Positions 1-8,051 are shown, numbered from the stretch's first letter. The stretch is 14,256 bases of DNA from JAVBNF01 sp031551725 (GCA_031551725.1 JAVBNF010000029.1:1-14256), one strand, 5' to 3'. Notes: a model not told the origin generated them from the sequence alone. Numbers and translations: made by a program.

Positions 1-188
1 TTGACACCATAGACCATCAACAAATTAAAAACGTTCAATATAAATTAAATCGGAGACCGCGTGAAAATCTGAACTTTAACTCGCCGTTCGACTATTTTGC
101 ACCGTTTTGCTAATTTATGCGTTTGGATGTTGACTCTACGAAGTTGTATATGGCAACATAATTTCAATTATATTTAATAATTATTTCT

Positions 189-196
189 TATCTTTG
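189..196 (+). promoter_or_regulatory. -7 promoter element of the NlpC/P60 gene
   Basis: TATCTTTG matches the Bacteroidota sigma-70 -7 consensus TAnnTTTG and lies 17 nt before the ATG at 214, giving a very short leader. No convincing -33 TTTG was found at the expected distance. Upstream, 1-188 holds no gene that can be supported on either strand. Confidence 0.7.
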
Positions 197-213
197 CAAC
201 CTAATTTGATTCA

Positions 214-1002
214 ATGAACACCGGCATTTGCATATTAGCCTCCATTCCCGTTAGGGAAACCATTACCGACCAATCTGAAATGGTTACGCAACTATTATTC
301 GGAGAAACGTTTATTATTGAAGACCGCTTTCAAAAATGGTTGAAAATACGTGCGATTTACGATAATTACGAAGGTTGGATTGATCAAAAACAAATTAAAA
401 TCCTATCCGATAACGAAGCTGCCGAATTGCAGCAAAAACCGAATTCAGCCTTTGTTGCCGATGCTTTTGGATACTTAACCGATGCTGAAACCGGCGAACG
501 TACACTTGTCGGACGCGGTTGCAGTCTGCCTTTATGGGATGGAATGCATTGCAAGATAGGAAATAAACTCATGGCTTACCAAGGAGCCGTTCAGTTTAGC
601 AACGATAGCAATTTCTCTACTTGTGAACTTGCCGAGCAATATCTAAATACACCCTATTTATGGGGTGGACGCAATCTCATGGGAATTGACTGTTCCGGTT
701 TGACACAAATTGTGCATAAAATGAATGGCATTTTTTTACCTCGCGACGCCTCTCAGCAAGTGGAATGTGGACAAACCGTCAATTTTATTTCCGAAGCACT
801 TCCCGGCGATTTGTTGTTTTTTGATAATCCCGAAGGCCGTATCATTCATGTGGGAATTTTACTTTCTGAAAATCGCATCATCCATGCAAGTGGAAAAGTT
901 CGCATTGACGCTGTCGATCATCAAGGAATATTCAATAAAGAATTGGGTGCTTATTCTCATCAATTAAGATTAATTAAAAGAGTTAGCAAGGCGACAAGTT
1001 AA
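214..1002 (+). CDS. NlpC/P60 (C40) family peptidase with N-terminal SH3-like region
   Basis: Probable cell-wall peptidase of the NlpC/P60 family, which cleaves gamma-D-glutamyl bonds to the diamino acid in peptidoglycan stem peptides; a YkfC-like role in processing muropeptides is plausible. Residues 1 to about 60 look like a bacterial SH3 domain (ending in EGWIDQKQI). The catalytic domain fills the C-terminal half: Cys160 in GIDCSGL, His212 in IIHVGIL and His224 in RIIHASGK form the expected Cys-His-His set. The segment YLWGGRNLMGIDCSG is typical of the family. There is no obvious signal peptide or lipobox, so a cytoplasmic or unconventional location is possible. ATG 214 is preferred because it is the first ATG after the -7 element. 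The last codons (SKATS) and the stop lie inside a short octamer repeat shared with 11795-11820. rlmH follows after 29 nt, probably in the same transcript. Confidence 0.88.
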   Translation: MNTGICILASIPVRETITDQSEMVTQLLFGETFIIEDRFQKWLKIRAIYDNYEGWIDQKQIKILSDNEAAELQQKPNSAFVADAFGYLTDAETGERTLVGRGCSLPLWDGMHCKIGNKLMAYQGAVQFSNDSNFSTCELAEQYLNTPYLWGGRNLMGIDCSGLTQIVHKMNGIFLPRDASQQVECGQTVNFISEALPGDLLFFDNPEGRIIHVGILLSENRIIHASGKVRIDAVDHQGIFNKELGAYSHQLRLIKRVSKATS

Positions 1003-1006
1003 CGAG
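981..1006 (+). repeat. Octamer-built repeat, copy 1, over the 3' end of the NlpC/P60 gene
   Basis: Three consecutive octamers (AGTTAGCA, AGGCGACA, AGTTAACG) plus AG match 11795-11820 at 23 of 26 positions. The array supplies the last codons and the TAA of the peptidase gene. Just beyond, CGAGTT (1003-1008) can pair with AACTCG (1017-1022) as a 6-bp hairpin in the gap before rlmH. Confidence 0.6.
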
Positions 1007-1031
1007 TTTACCTGTCAACTCGCCACACACA

Positions 1032-1505
1032 ATGAAGATTACTTTTCTCCTTGTCGGAAAAACCGAAGAAAATTATTTGCAAACAGGTATTTCGATTTTC
1101 GAAAAACGCTTGCAACACTATATTTCATTTGAGCAAATTGTTATTCCCGAACTTAAAAACACAAAGAATTTAAGCCCTGAACAAATCAAGGAAAAAGAAG
1201 CAGAGCTGCTTTTAAAACATTTGCAAAAAGCCGATAAAATTATATTATTGGATGAGCATGGCAAAAAATACCGTTCTACACAGTTTGCCGAATTCTTGCA
1301 AACCCAGATGAACAGCGGTATTAAGAACCTTTGTTTTGTGGTGGGAGGGGCTTATGGTTTTGATGAAAAGATCCGCAAGGCCGCTGATGCACAACTATCC
1401 TTGTCGGATATGACTTTCTCCCATCAAATGATTCGCTTGTTGTTTATCGAACAAGTCTATCGTGCCATGACGATTCTTCGGAATGAACCGTATCATAACG
1501 AATAG
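1032..1505 (+). CDS. rlmH: 23S rRNA (pseudouridine-1915-N3)-methyltransferase RlmH
   Basis: RlmH is a SPOUT methyltransferase that uses S-adenosylmethionine to methylate N3 of pseudouridine 1915 in helix 69 of 23S rRNA, acting on assembled 70S ribosomes. The 157-residue product has the usual family length. It begins with the typical MKITFLLVGKT strand, carries LLDEHGK at about 72-78, the SAM-binding knot loop VVGGAYGF at about 103-110, and the conserved C-terminal block SLSDMTFSHQMIRLLFIEQ (123-141). It ends in PYHNE; the family usually ends PYHHE, so one histidine is replaced by Asn here, otherwise nothing is unusual. No promoter element is visible in the 29-nt gap after the peptidase gene, so the two are probably cotranscribed. 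Confidence 0.96.
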   Translation: MKITFLLVGKTEENYLQTGISIFEKRLQHYISFEQIVIPELKNTKNLSPEQIKEKEAELLLKHLQKADKIILLDEHGKKYRSTQFAEFLQTQMNSGIKNLCFVVGGAYGFDEKIRKAADAQLSLSDMTFSHQMIRLLFIEQVYRAMTILRNEPYHNE

Positions 1506-1564
1506 TCATGGCCAGCGCAGTATACCCATCTTGCATCTGCGAATGTTGACGCATGATTCTCTTT

Positions 1565-1592
1565 CATAATTAACCATTCATAATTAACAATT
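1565..1592 (+). repeat. 14-bp tandem duplication (2 x 7) upstream of mfd
   Basis: CATAATTAACCATT (1565-1578) is followed directly by CATAATTAACAATT (1579-1592), 13 of 14 identical. Each 14-mer is itself made of two related heptamers (CATAATT, AACMATT). The array ends 7 nt before the -7 element of mfd, so it occupies the place of the -33 box. Confidence 0.7.
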
Positions 1593-1598
1593 ATTTCG

Positions 1599-1606
1599 TA
1601 CCTTTG
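1599..1606 (+). promoter_or_regulatory. -7 promoter element of mfd
   Basis: TACCTTTG fits TAnnTTTG. It ends only 11 nt before the mfd ATG at 1618, so the transcript should be almost leaderless (about 4-7 nt of 5' UTR). A lone SPOUT-family stop at 1505 and the 112-nt gap agree with a new transcription unit here. Confidence 0.7.
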
Positions 1607-1617
1607 CATCCTTAATT

Positions 1618-4600
1618 ATGGAGGCCTCTCAACTCATATCGCTTTATCGTTCCGACAAACGCCAACAACAACTCAAGCAGTTTTTGGCTGATAATGTCGG
1701 CGGACATGTTGCTTTAAAAAGCCTTGCAGGTTCTTCGAGAGCCTTGGTTGCCGCTGCAATTTCACAAGATTGCAAACAACACCATCTTTTCATTTTGAAT
1801 GATAAAGAAAGTGCCGCTTATTTTTGTAATGACCTTGAAAAATTGTTCGGCGAACGCGATTTGGATTATCATCACAAACACGTTTTGTTCTTTCCTGCTT
1901 CTTACAAGCGTCCGTATGATGTGGAGCAGAAAGACAATGCCAATATGCTTTTGCGTGCAGAGGTGCTCCATCGTTTAAGTACCAGCGATGCGCAAACCCT
2001 TGTGGTGACTTATCCGCAGGCATTGGCGGAAAAAGTTGTTACGCAAAAAACGCTTGTTAAAAACGCTGTTAAAATCCGTAAAGGAGAAAGCGTTACGCTT
2101 GATTTCTTAGTTGAGGTTTTATACAATTATAAATTCGAACGTGTTGATTTTGTCACCGAAGCCGGACAGTTCGCTGTGCGTGGAGGTATTATCGACGTGT
2201 TTTCGTTTTCCGATGATTATCCGTATCGTATCGAATTGTATGGCGATGACATCGAATCCATTCGTACGTTCGATCCCGTTACGCAGCTTTCACGCGAAAA
2301 GCTCAATGAAATTACGGTTCTTCCGAATATTCAGGAACTGCATGTGAAAGAAGGAAAACGTTCGGTATTGGCCTATTTTAAAGCCGATACGATCGTTTGG
2401 AAAGAAGATGCAGGTAGTGTCGAATCCATTATTGACGTAGAATTTGAACAAGCAGAAAAGATCTTCGCAACGCTCGACTCTACCGTTCCACGTACTAAAC
2501 CTGAAGAGAATTTTGTTAAAGGGAAAGAGTTTTTTAAAGAACTTTCTTACTATTCGAGTGTTGAATTCGGACATCGTTTTTTACCTGCATGCGGATTAGC
2601 AATTGACTATAAAACTCAACCGCAGCCTACGTTTAACAAGAAACTCGAATTACTTGTTGAACACATGCGACAAAATTCCGATATGGGAATTACAAACCTG
2701 ATCTTGTCGGAAAATCCCAAACAAATCCAGCGTTTGGAGCGGATTTTCTTTGAACTCGGTTCGGCCGAAAATCCTGTTCGTTTTGCGCCGGTAATGCTTT
2801 CGTTGTTTGAAGGTTTTTCCGATCCTGAATTGAAAATTTGTTGCTACACCGATCACCAGATCTTCGAGCGTTATCAACGCTTTTCAATACATACGCAACA
2901 AAAAGCCCGTGAAGCAATCACACTCAAAGAGCTTTACGATCTTAAACCCGGCGATTATATTACGCACATCGATCACGGTGTTGGACGTTTCGGAGGACTT
3001 GAAATTATTGATATCAACGGTCGCCAGCAAGAAACGATCCGCTTAATTTATAAAGAAAATGATGTGTTGAATCTCAGTATTCATGCGCTTCATAAAATTG
3101 CAAAATACACCGGTAAAGAAGGCGCTGCACCAACACTTACGCGTTTGGGCTCGAACACATGGGTCAACCTGAAAAATAAAACCAAGCAGCGTGTAAAAGA
3201 TATTGCGAAAGATTTAATCAAACTATACGCCAAACGCCGCGATTCTAAAGGCTTTGCTTTTTCATCCGATTCATACTTGCAAGCTGAACTCGAAGCTTCA
3301 TTTTTTTATGAAGATACTCCCGATCAGCTAAAAGCTACCAACGATGTCAAAGCAGATATGGAATCCTCGCGCCCAATGGACCGCCTTGTGTGTGGAGATG
3401 TTGGTTTCGGAAAAACGGAAGTCGCTATCCGTGCGGCTTTCAAAGCGGCAGCAGACGGAAAACAAGTTGCAGTACTTACTCCCACAACGGTTTTGGCGTT
3501 TCAGCATTTCAAAACATTTAGCGAACGCTTGAAACATCTGCCTTGTCGCGTGGAATACGTTAACCGCTTTCGCAAAACCAAAGATGTTACGCGCATTTTA
3601 AAGGAACTTCAAGAAGGAAAAATCGATATTCTCATAGGAACTCACCGACTTATCGGCAAAGACGTACATTTTAAAGATTTAGGTTTGCTGATTATTGATG
3701 AAGAACAGAAATTCGGTGTTGCCATCAAGGAAAAATTGAAACAATTTAAAGTGGATGTCGATACGCTAACCTTCACGGCCACGCCGATTCCGCGCACATT
3801 GCAATTTTCATTGATGGGTGCACGCGACATGTCCATCATCGCAACGCCCCCGCCCAATCGCTTTCCGGTGCATACCGAGATTCATGTCTTCGATGAAGAA
3901 CTGATTCGAGATGTGATTTTGCACGAACTTTCGCGCGGCGGACAAGTGTTTTTTGTACATAGTCGTGTACAAAACATTGTGGAAATCGCAGGAATTATCC
4001 AGCGTTTGATCCCCGATGCCCGCATCGCTGTTGGACACGGACAAATGGAAGGTGCTAAACTCGAAGAGGTTATGCTTGGCTTTATCGAAGGCGAATACGA
4101 CATTTTAGTTGCCACAAAAATAGTGGAAAATGGATTGGATATTCCGAATGCAAATACCATTATCATCAATGAAGCGCATCATTACGGATTGAGTGAACTG
4201 CATCAATTGCGCGGTAGGGTAGGGCGTTCGAATAGAAAATCGTATTGCTATCTTTTTACACCGCCCGAATACATGCTCACCGAAGAGGCGCGCCGCCGCC
4301 TCAATGCAATCGAAGAATTTTCGGACATCGGAAGCGGGTTTAATATTGCCATGCGCGACCTTGATATCCGCGGTGCCGGTGACATTTTGGGCGCAGAACA
4401 AAGCGGTTTCATTTCTGAAATTGGCATGGACATGTATCAAAAAATTCTGGATGAAGCCTTGCAAGAGCTCAAAGAAACCGAGTTTAAAGACTTGTATCAG
4501 GAAGAACTTTTGGAAAAAGCCTCAATCGCAGCGAAAGATTGCGTACTTGAAACCGATTTGGAGTTGCTCATTCCGGATACTTACGTAAATAATACTTCCG

Positions 4601-4983
4601 AACGTTTTTCATTATACAAAGAACTCGATAGTTTGGAAAATGATGAGCAACTGCAAGCATTTAAAAACCGTTTGCAAGACCGCTTCGGTACTGCACCGGA
4701 ACAAGTCGATGATTTGTTGGAAACCATCCGCCTGCGTATGATGTCGCGACAAATCGGATTGGAAAAAATCGTTCTCAAGCGAAATAAATTAATCGGTACT
4801 TTTGTCGGAAACCCCGATGCAGCTTACTATCAGTCGGAAACTTTTACCAAAGTGTTGCAGTTTATTCAACGCTATCCGAAACTTTCGACGATGAAAGAAA
4901 ACAACAACAAACTTACCATTACTTTTGAAAATATCGACAGCGTTCAAAAAGCAAAAGAAGTTTTGAGTTTAATTGTTAATTAG
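1618..4983 (+). CDS. mfd: Transcription-repair coupling factor Mfd
   Basis: Mfd is an ATP-driven DNA translocase that pushes or removes RNA polymerase stalled at lesions and recruits UvrA for nucleotide excision repair. At 1121 residues it is full length for the family. In order: a UvrB-like N-terminal module (about 1-430) without a working ATPase motif; the RNA-polymerase interaction domain, with YITHIDHGVGRFGGLE at about 447-462; helicase lobe 1 with Walker A GDVGFGKTE (about 592-600), DEEQ box IIDEEQKFG (about 692-700) and TFTATPIPRTLQ; lobe 2 with ATKIVENGLDIP and QLRGRVGRS (about 862-870); the translocation motif shared with RecG, RDLDIRGAGDILGAEQSG (about 914-931); and the C-terminal D7 regulatory domain. 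No frameshift or missing motif was seen. The start at 1618 is the first ATG after the -7 element, and the N-terminal sequence fits family members. Confidence 0.98.
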   Translation: MEASQLISLYRSDKRQQQLKQFLADNVGGHVALKSLAGSSRALVAAAISQDCKQHHLFILNDKESAAYFCNDLEKLFGERDLDYHHKHVLFFPASYKRPYDVEQKDNANMLLRAEVLHRLSTSDAQTLVVTYPQALAEKVVTQKTLVKNAVKIRKGESVTLDFLVEVLYNYKFERVDFVTEAGQFAVRGGIIDVFSFSDDYPYRIELYGDDIESIRTFDPVTQLSREKLNEITVLPNIQELHVKEGKRSVLAYFKADTIVWKEDAGSVESIIDVEFEQAEKIFATLDSTVPRTKPEENFVKGKEFFKELSYYSSVEFGHRFLPACGLAIDYKTQPQPTFNKKLELLVEHMRQNSDMGITNLILSENPKQIQRLERIFFELGSAENPVRFAPVMLSLFEGFSDPELKICCYTDHQIFERYQRFSIHTQQKAREAITLKELYDLKPGDYITHIDHGVGRFGGLEIIDINGRQQETIRLIYKENDVLNLSIHALHKIAKYTGKEGAAPTLTRLGSNTWVNLKNKTKQRVKDIAKDLIKLYAKRRDSKGFAFSSDSYLQAELEASFFYEDTPDQLKATNDVKADMESSRPMDRLVCGDVGFGKTEVAIRAAFKAAADGKQVAVLTPTTVLAFQHFKTFSERLKHLPCRVEYVNRFRKTKDVTRILKELQEGKIDILIGTHRLIGKDVHFKDLGLLIIDEEQKFGVAIKEKLKQFKVDVDTLTFTATPIPRTLQFSLMGARDMSIIATPPPNRFPVHTEIHVFDEELIRDVILHELSRGGQVFFVHSRVQNIVEIAGIIQRLIPDARIAVGHGQMEGAKLEEVMLGFIEGEYDILVATKIVENGLDIPNANTIIINEAHHYGLSELHQLRGRVGRSNRKSYCYLFTPPEYMLTEEARRRLNAIEEFSDIGSGFNIAMRDLDIRGAGDILGAEQSGFISEIGMDMYQKILDEALQELKETEFKDLYQEELLEKASIAAKDCVLETDLELLIPDTYVNNTSERFSLYKELDSLENDEQLQAFKNRLQDRFGTAPEQVDDLLETIRLRMMSRQIGLEKIVLKRNKLIGTFVGNPDAAYYQSETFTKVLQFIQRYPKLSTMKENNNKLTITFENIDSVQKAKEVLSLIVN

Positions 4984-5019
4984 CCTCGGTTGATAATCAG
5001 TGTTTTATTGAAAATAAAT

Positions 5020-5140
5020 GTAAATTCCGTCAATTGACTGACGATTTTTACGTAAATTCCGTCAGTTGACTGACGATTTTAATGTAAATTCCGTCAGTTG
5101 ATTGACGATTTTTACGTAAATTTCGTCAATATGTCAAAAA
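5020..5140 (+). repeat. 32-bp tandem dyad repeats (three full copies and one decayed copy)
   Basis: Copies start at 5020, 5052 and 5084 with an exact 32-bp period; a decayed fourth starts at 5116. Each unit begins GTAAATTC and carries the core CGTCAGTTGACTGACG with small changes between copies. The unit is itself an imperfect palindrome: outer arms GTAAA and TTTAC, inner arms CGTCAGT and ACTGACG around a 2-bp centre, strongest in copy 2. Copy 1 has CAATTGA and copy 3 GTTGATTG at the core, so inner pairing is weaker there. The array fills most of the space between mfd and the ATPase gene and ends at that gene's promoter, which suggests an operator array; it may also act as an RNA hairpin at the mfd 3' end. 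Confidence 0.9.
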
Positions 5141-5147
5141 TAATTTG

Positions 5148-5155
5148 TAACTTTG
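5148..5155 (+). promoter_or_regulatory. -7 promoter element of the AAA_14/DUF4143 gene
   Basis: TAACTTTG matches TAnnTTTG and ends 19 nt before the ATG at 5175. The -33 region falls inside the decayed fourth copy of the 32-bp repeat, so a protein bound to the array would touch or overlap the polymerase site. Confidence 0.7.
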
Positions 5156-5174
5156 CAACGAAAATATCATAAAA

Positions 5175-6311
5175 ATGAAAACGATAGATCGTACATTACT
5201 TGATAAAATCCTGCAAAGATTAAAACGTCCTAACAAAGTTACATTAGTGTTAGGTGCGCGACGTGTAGGAAAAACAATGCTTATCGAACAAATAATAGAA
5301 AAGTTCGATGGGAAAACCCTGGTACTAAACGGCGAAGATGAAGATACTGCGGCATTGTTGGCAAAACGTTCAATTAAAAATTATCGTCAACTGCTGCAAG
5401 GTGTGGATTTATTAATCGTTGATGAAGCCCATAATATTAAGGACATCGGTAAGAAATTAAAATTGATGGTGGATGAAGTTAAGGGTATTCGCATCATTGC
5501 CAGCGGTTCTTCATCTTTCGATTTGCTCAATAAATCGGGTGAACCCTTGGTTGGTCGTTCATATCAATATCTTATGTATCCATTAAGTCAGCAAGAATTA
5601 TCAAAAACCGAAAATCTCTTGACGACGAAACAAAATCTCGAAGACCGTTTGATTTACGGAAGTTATCCGGAAGTAACACAACTTGAAAGTTATCAAGAAA
5701 AGAAAGAATATTTGCGCGATATTATCAATACTTATTTGCTGAAAGATATTTTGGCTGTGGACGGTGTGAAAAATTCCGCAAAGATGCGTGATTTACTAAA
5801 ATTGATTGCTTTTCAAATGGGTAGCGAAGTTTCTTACGAAGAACTCGGCCGCCAGCTCGGCATGAGTAAAAACACCGTAGAACGCTATTTGGACTTGCTT
5901 TCCAAGGTTTTTGTCGTTTATCGTTTGGGTTCATTTGCGCGCAATCTCCGTAAGGAAATTACGGTTGGAGGTAAATGGTATTTTTATGATAACGGCATCC
6001 GTAATGCGATTATCAATAACTTCAATCCAATGCCTTTACGTCAAGATCTGGGCGTTTTGTGGGAAAGTTATTTGTTGAGCGAACGCATCAAACAGAACGA
6101 ATATCAAGGTTTAAATAAAACCTTTTACTTTTGGAGAACTTACGACCGTCAAGAAATTGACTTGATTGAGGCTACCGAAAATTCGCTTCAAGCGTTCGAA
6201 TTTAAGGCCGGAAATAAGAAAAAGAAAGTACCTGTAGCTTTCGCAAATGCCTATCCGGAAGCGACTTTTGAAGTAATTAATCCGGATAATTATTTGGATT
6301 TTATCTTGTAA
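5175..6311 (+). CDS. AAA_14 / DUF4143 family ATPase
   Basis: A stand-alone ATPase of a family common in many copies in Bacteroidota; the cellular role is not established. The 378 residues comprise an N-terminal P-loop domain with Walker A GARRVGKT (27-34), Walker B LLIVDEAH (79-86, Asp83 and Glu84), sensor-like ASGSSSF (109-115) and a candidate arginine finger in EPLVGR (Arg128). A winged-helix-like stretch follows (about 218-250, EELGRQLGMSKNTVERYLD). The C-terminal DUF4143 part shows a PD-(D/E)XK-like set: Glu297 in LWESYL, Asp329 in RQEIDLIE, and Glu342/Lys344 in FEFKAG. Whether it cuts DNA cannot be told from this. It has its own promoter under a 32-bp dyad repeat array and stands alone between mfd and the convergent PiT gene. 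Its last residues (LDFIL) are encoded by one arm of an inverted repeat shared with that gene. Confidence 0.9.
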   Translation: MKTIDRTLLDKILQRLKRPNKVTLVLGARRVGKTMLIEQIIEKFDGKTLVLNGEDEDTAALLAKRSIKNYRQLLQGVDLLIVDEAHNIKDIGKKLKLMVDEVKGIRIIASGSSSFDLLNKSGEPLVGRSYQYLMYPLSQQELSKTENLLTTKQNLEDRLIYGSYPEVTQLESYQEKKEYLRDIINTYLLKDILAVDGVKNSAKMRDLLKLIAFQMGSEVSYEELGRQLGMSKNTVERYLDLLSKVFVVYRLGSFARNLRKEITVGGKWYFYDNGIRNAIINNFNPMPLRQDLGVLWESYLLSERIKQNEYQGLNKTFYFWRTYDRQEIDLIEATENSLQAFEFKAGNKKKKVPVAFANAYPEATFEVINPDNYLDFIL

Positions 6312-6329
6312 TTAGAGAATAAAATCCAA
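6294..6329. terminator. Inverted repeat over two convergent gene ends (possible bidirectional terminator)
   Basis: A perfect 11-bp arm (6294-6304, TTGGATTTTAT) recurs inverted at 6319-6329 around a 14-nt loop. The loop holds both stop codons: TAA (6309-6311, plus) directly abuts the PiT stop (6312-6314, minus). The hairpin can form in transcripts from either side. It is A/T-rich and lacks a clear T tract, so efficiency as an intrinsic terminator is uncertain. Confidence 0.6.
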
Positions 6330-7343
6330 TATAAAATAAACAGTTCCCGCTAATATCGCGCTGATTGGAATGGTGAGCACCCATGCCCAGAACAGATTTT
6401 TAGTTACGCCCCAGCGTACGGCCGATAAGCGTTTTACGGAGCCCACACCAATAATACTACCTGTGATTACATGGGTAGTACTTACCGGAACGTGTAAAAG
6501 TTCAGTAATATAAAGTGTAATTGCACTCGCTGTTTGCGAACAGAAACCTTCGATTGGCGTAATTTTGGTAATACGGTTGCCCATTGTTTTCATGATTTTC
6601 CAACCGCCGCTCATCGTTCCGATTGCAATAGCAGTGAAACATGCCAACGGAATCCAATCGTGCATATCATCCATCGAACTCATTTGCATCCATGTGGGAA
6701 GACCTTCAACACCTTGGCTTGCAATAAGTGCTGCTGCGATGATCCCCATTACTTTTTGAGAGTCGTTCAAACCATGTCCAATGCTGAGGAATGCCGATGA
6801 AAATAATTGCAACGTTTTAAAATGGCGTTGTGCTTTGTCAGGCTTTGCATACTTTGTAAAATGCATAACAAGCAACATAATGGCGTTTCCGGCGAGCATA
6901 CCAATAAGTGGCGCCACAATGATAAACAAGGCGATTATTCCGACTACTTTTCCGTGAACGGCAGCAAATCCTGCGGCGGCGATACCTGCGCCTGCAAAAC
7001 CTCCAATCAACGTGTGAGAAGAAGAAGACGGAATACCAAACCACCATGTAAATAAGTTCCAGATGATAGCGGCAACAAGTCCGGCAACAATTACTAATGC
7101 GGGATTGACAATATGAGTCATTTCCACAACTTTGGAAACGGTATTGGCAATTCCGAATTCGCCGATAATATATTTTGCAACGAAAAATGCAACAAAATTA
7201 AACGCTGCTGCCCACAATACCGCTTGCAACGGTGAAAGTACGCGTGTGGAAACCACTGTGGCAATGGAATTTGCTGCATCGTGGAAGCCATTGATAAAAT
7301 CAAAAATAATCGCAAGAACGATTACGGTTATAAGTAAAGCCAT
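6312..7343 (-). CDS. pit: PiT family inorganic phosphate transporter
   Basis: Integral inner-membrane permease of the PiT family, which takes up inorganic phosphate (often as a metal-phosphate complex) with protons or sodium. The 343-residue product is hydrophobic throughout, with about ten membrane segments. Both halves of the family signature are present: DFINGFHDAANSIATVVST near the N terminus and VPVSTTHVITGSIIGVGSV near the C terminus; PSSSSHTLIGGFAGAG (about residues 105-120) and LSIGHGLNDSQKVMG are further family blocks. It lies 8 nt downstream of the DUF47 gene on the same strand, the usual order for a PiT accessory pair. The ATG at 7343 is the natural start, with the hydrophobic first helix beginning at residue 2. 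The C-terminal LDFIL is encoded by one arm of the inverted repeat at 6294-6329. Confidence 0.95.
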   Translation of the reverse strand: MALLITVIVLAIIFDFINGFHDAANSIATVVSTRVLSPLQAVLWAAAFNFVAFFVAKYIIGEFGIANTVSKVVEMTHIVNPALVIVAGLVAAIIWNLFTWWFGIPSSSSHTLIGGFAGAGIAAAGFAAVHGKVVGIIALFIIVAPLIGMLAGNAIMLLVMHFTKYAKPDKAQRHFKTLQLFSSAFLSIGHGLNDSQKVMGIIAAALIASQGVEGLPTWMQMSSMDDMHDWIPLACFTAIAIGTMSGGWKIMKTMGNRITKITPIEGFCSQTASAITLYITELLHVPVSTTHVITGSIIGVGSVKRLSAVRWGVTKNLFWAWVLTIPISAILAGTVYFILDFIL

Positions 7344-7351
7344 GTTTGAAA

Positions 7352-8002
7352 TTAAGAATATTTAACAACGATGGTTTTCAGAACTTTTCTAGCAGAATTC
7401 ATACGGTTGGCTGCTTTCTCCAGACCGTGGATGATTTCTTTATTTTTAATTAACTCAATAGTATCTTTTTCTTCGTTAAAAAGATTTACAATTGCTTCTT
7501 TATACAAAGCATCTACTTTTTCTTCCAACTTCTTAATAGCTCGGCAATGGCGGCGGACTTCGCTGGTTGTTTTTTTCAAACTTCTTAAGTCTGAGGCAGC
7601 TTGAGCTACTTCCACACCGGCCTCTTTTACAACGCTCGACATTTGAAGAGCGTGATTAGGAATGTTTTTTGGAACATACATTTGTACTTTCTGCGCCACA
7701 CTGTCGATGGTATCGATAATGTCATCCATGATATCCGCCAGGGCATGAATATCTTCACGGTCGAACGGCGTGATAAATGTTTCGTTCAGCTGTTTGAAAA
7801 TAATCCCGGAAACTTGGTCGCCCTTTAGTTCTTCGGCTTTGATTTTCTTGGCAATTTCCTTGCGCTCTTCTTCTGTTTTTGCAAAAAAAAGCTGTTCTAA
7901 AAGCGCGGAAGAGCTTTCTACAACACTTCCTAATTCTTCCAAAAAAGCAATAAAATTGGCATCTTTTGGTGTGAAAATGCTGAAAATGGTGTTTAAATTC
8001 AT
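7352..8002 (-). CDS. DUF47 family PhoU-like accessory protein of the PiT transporter
   Basis: A helical-bundle protein of the DUF47 family, related to PhoU and usually encoded next to PiT permeases, where it is thought to regulate phosphate uptake. From ATG 8002 it has 216 residues, normal for the family. It starts MNLNTIFSIFTPKD, as family members typically do, and has the conserved acidic helix DREDIHALADIMDDIIDTID and the late helix RAIKKLEEKVDALYKEA. A longer frame runs back to a TTG at 8026 but ATG 8002 is preferred: it is the first ATG, it has AGGA about 8 nt upstream, and it matches family starts. The gene is first in a two-gene operon; the PiT gene begins 8 nt after its stop. The leader from the -7 element at 8044-8051 is about 35 nt, longer than the others here. 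Confidence 0.92.
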   Translation of the reverse strand: MNLNTIFSIFTPKDANFIAFLEELGSVVESSSALLEQLFFAKTEEERKEIAKKIKAEELKGDQVSGIIFKQLNETFITPFDREDIHALADIMDDIIDTIDSVAQKVQMYVPKNIPNHALQMSSVVKEAGVEVAQAASDLRSLKKTTSEVRRHCRAIKKLEEKVDALYKEAIVNLFNEEKDTIELIKNKEIIHGLEKAANRMNSARKVLKTIVVKYS

Positions 8003-8043
8003 GTTTAATCCTAATTTTTCGGTCAAAAGTTGTTTTTCACATG

Positions 8044-8051
8044 CAAAGGTA
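8044..8051 (-). promoter_or_regulatory. -7 promoter element of the DUF47-pit operon
   Basis: Read on the minus strand the sequence is TACCTTTG, a good TAnnTTTG match. Transcription should start near 8037 and run left into the DUF47 and PiT genes. A 7-bp inverted repeat, AAAATAG (8074-8080) and CTATTTT (8095-8101), lies behind it in the shared divergent region. Confidence 0.7.

Noticed and set aside
1506..1564. Terminator after rlmH
   Set aside because: Only a weak CGCAG/CTGCG pairing was seen and no T tract follows.
4105..4464. 119-codon minus-strand gene
   Set aside because: Antisense shadow of the conserved Mfd helicase motifs.
5020..5140. CRISPR array
   Set aside because: The 32-bp units are directly adjacent with no spacers, and no cas genes are nearby.
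8003..8026. N-terminal extension of the DUF47 protein from TTG 8026
   Set aside because: It would start with TTG about 11 nt after the transcription start; ATG 8002 has AGGA upstream and fits family N termini.
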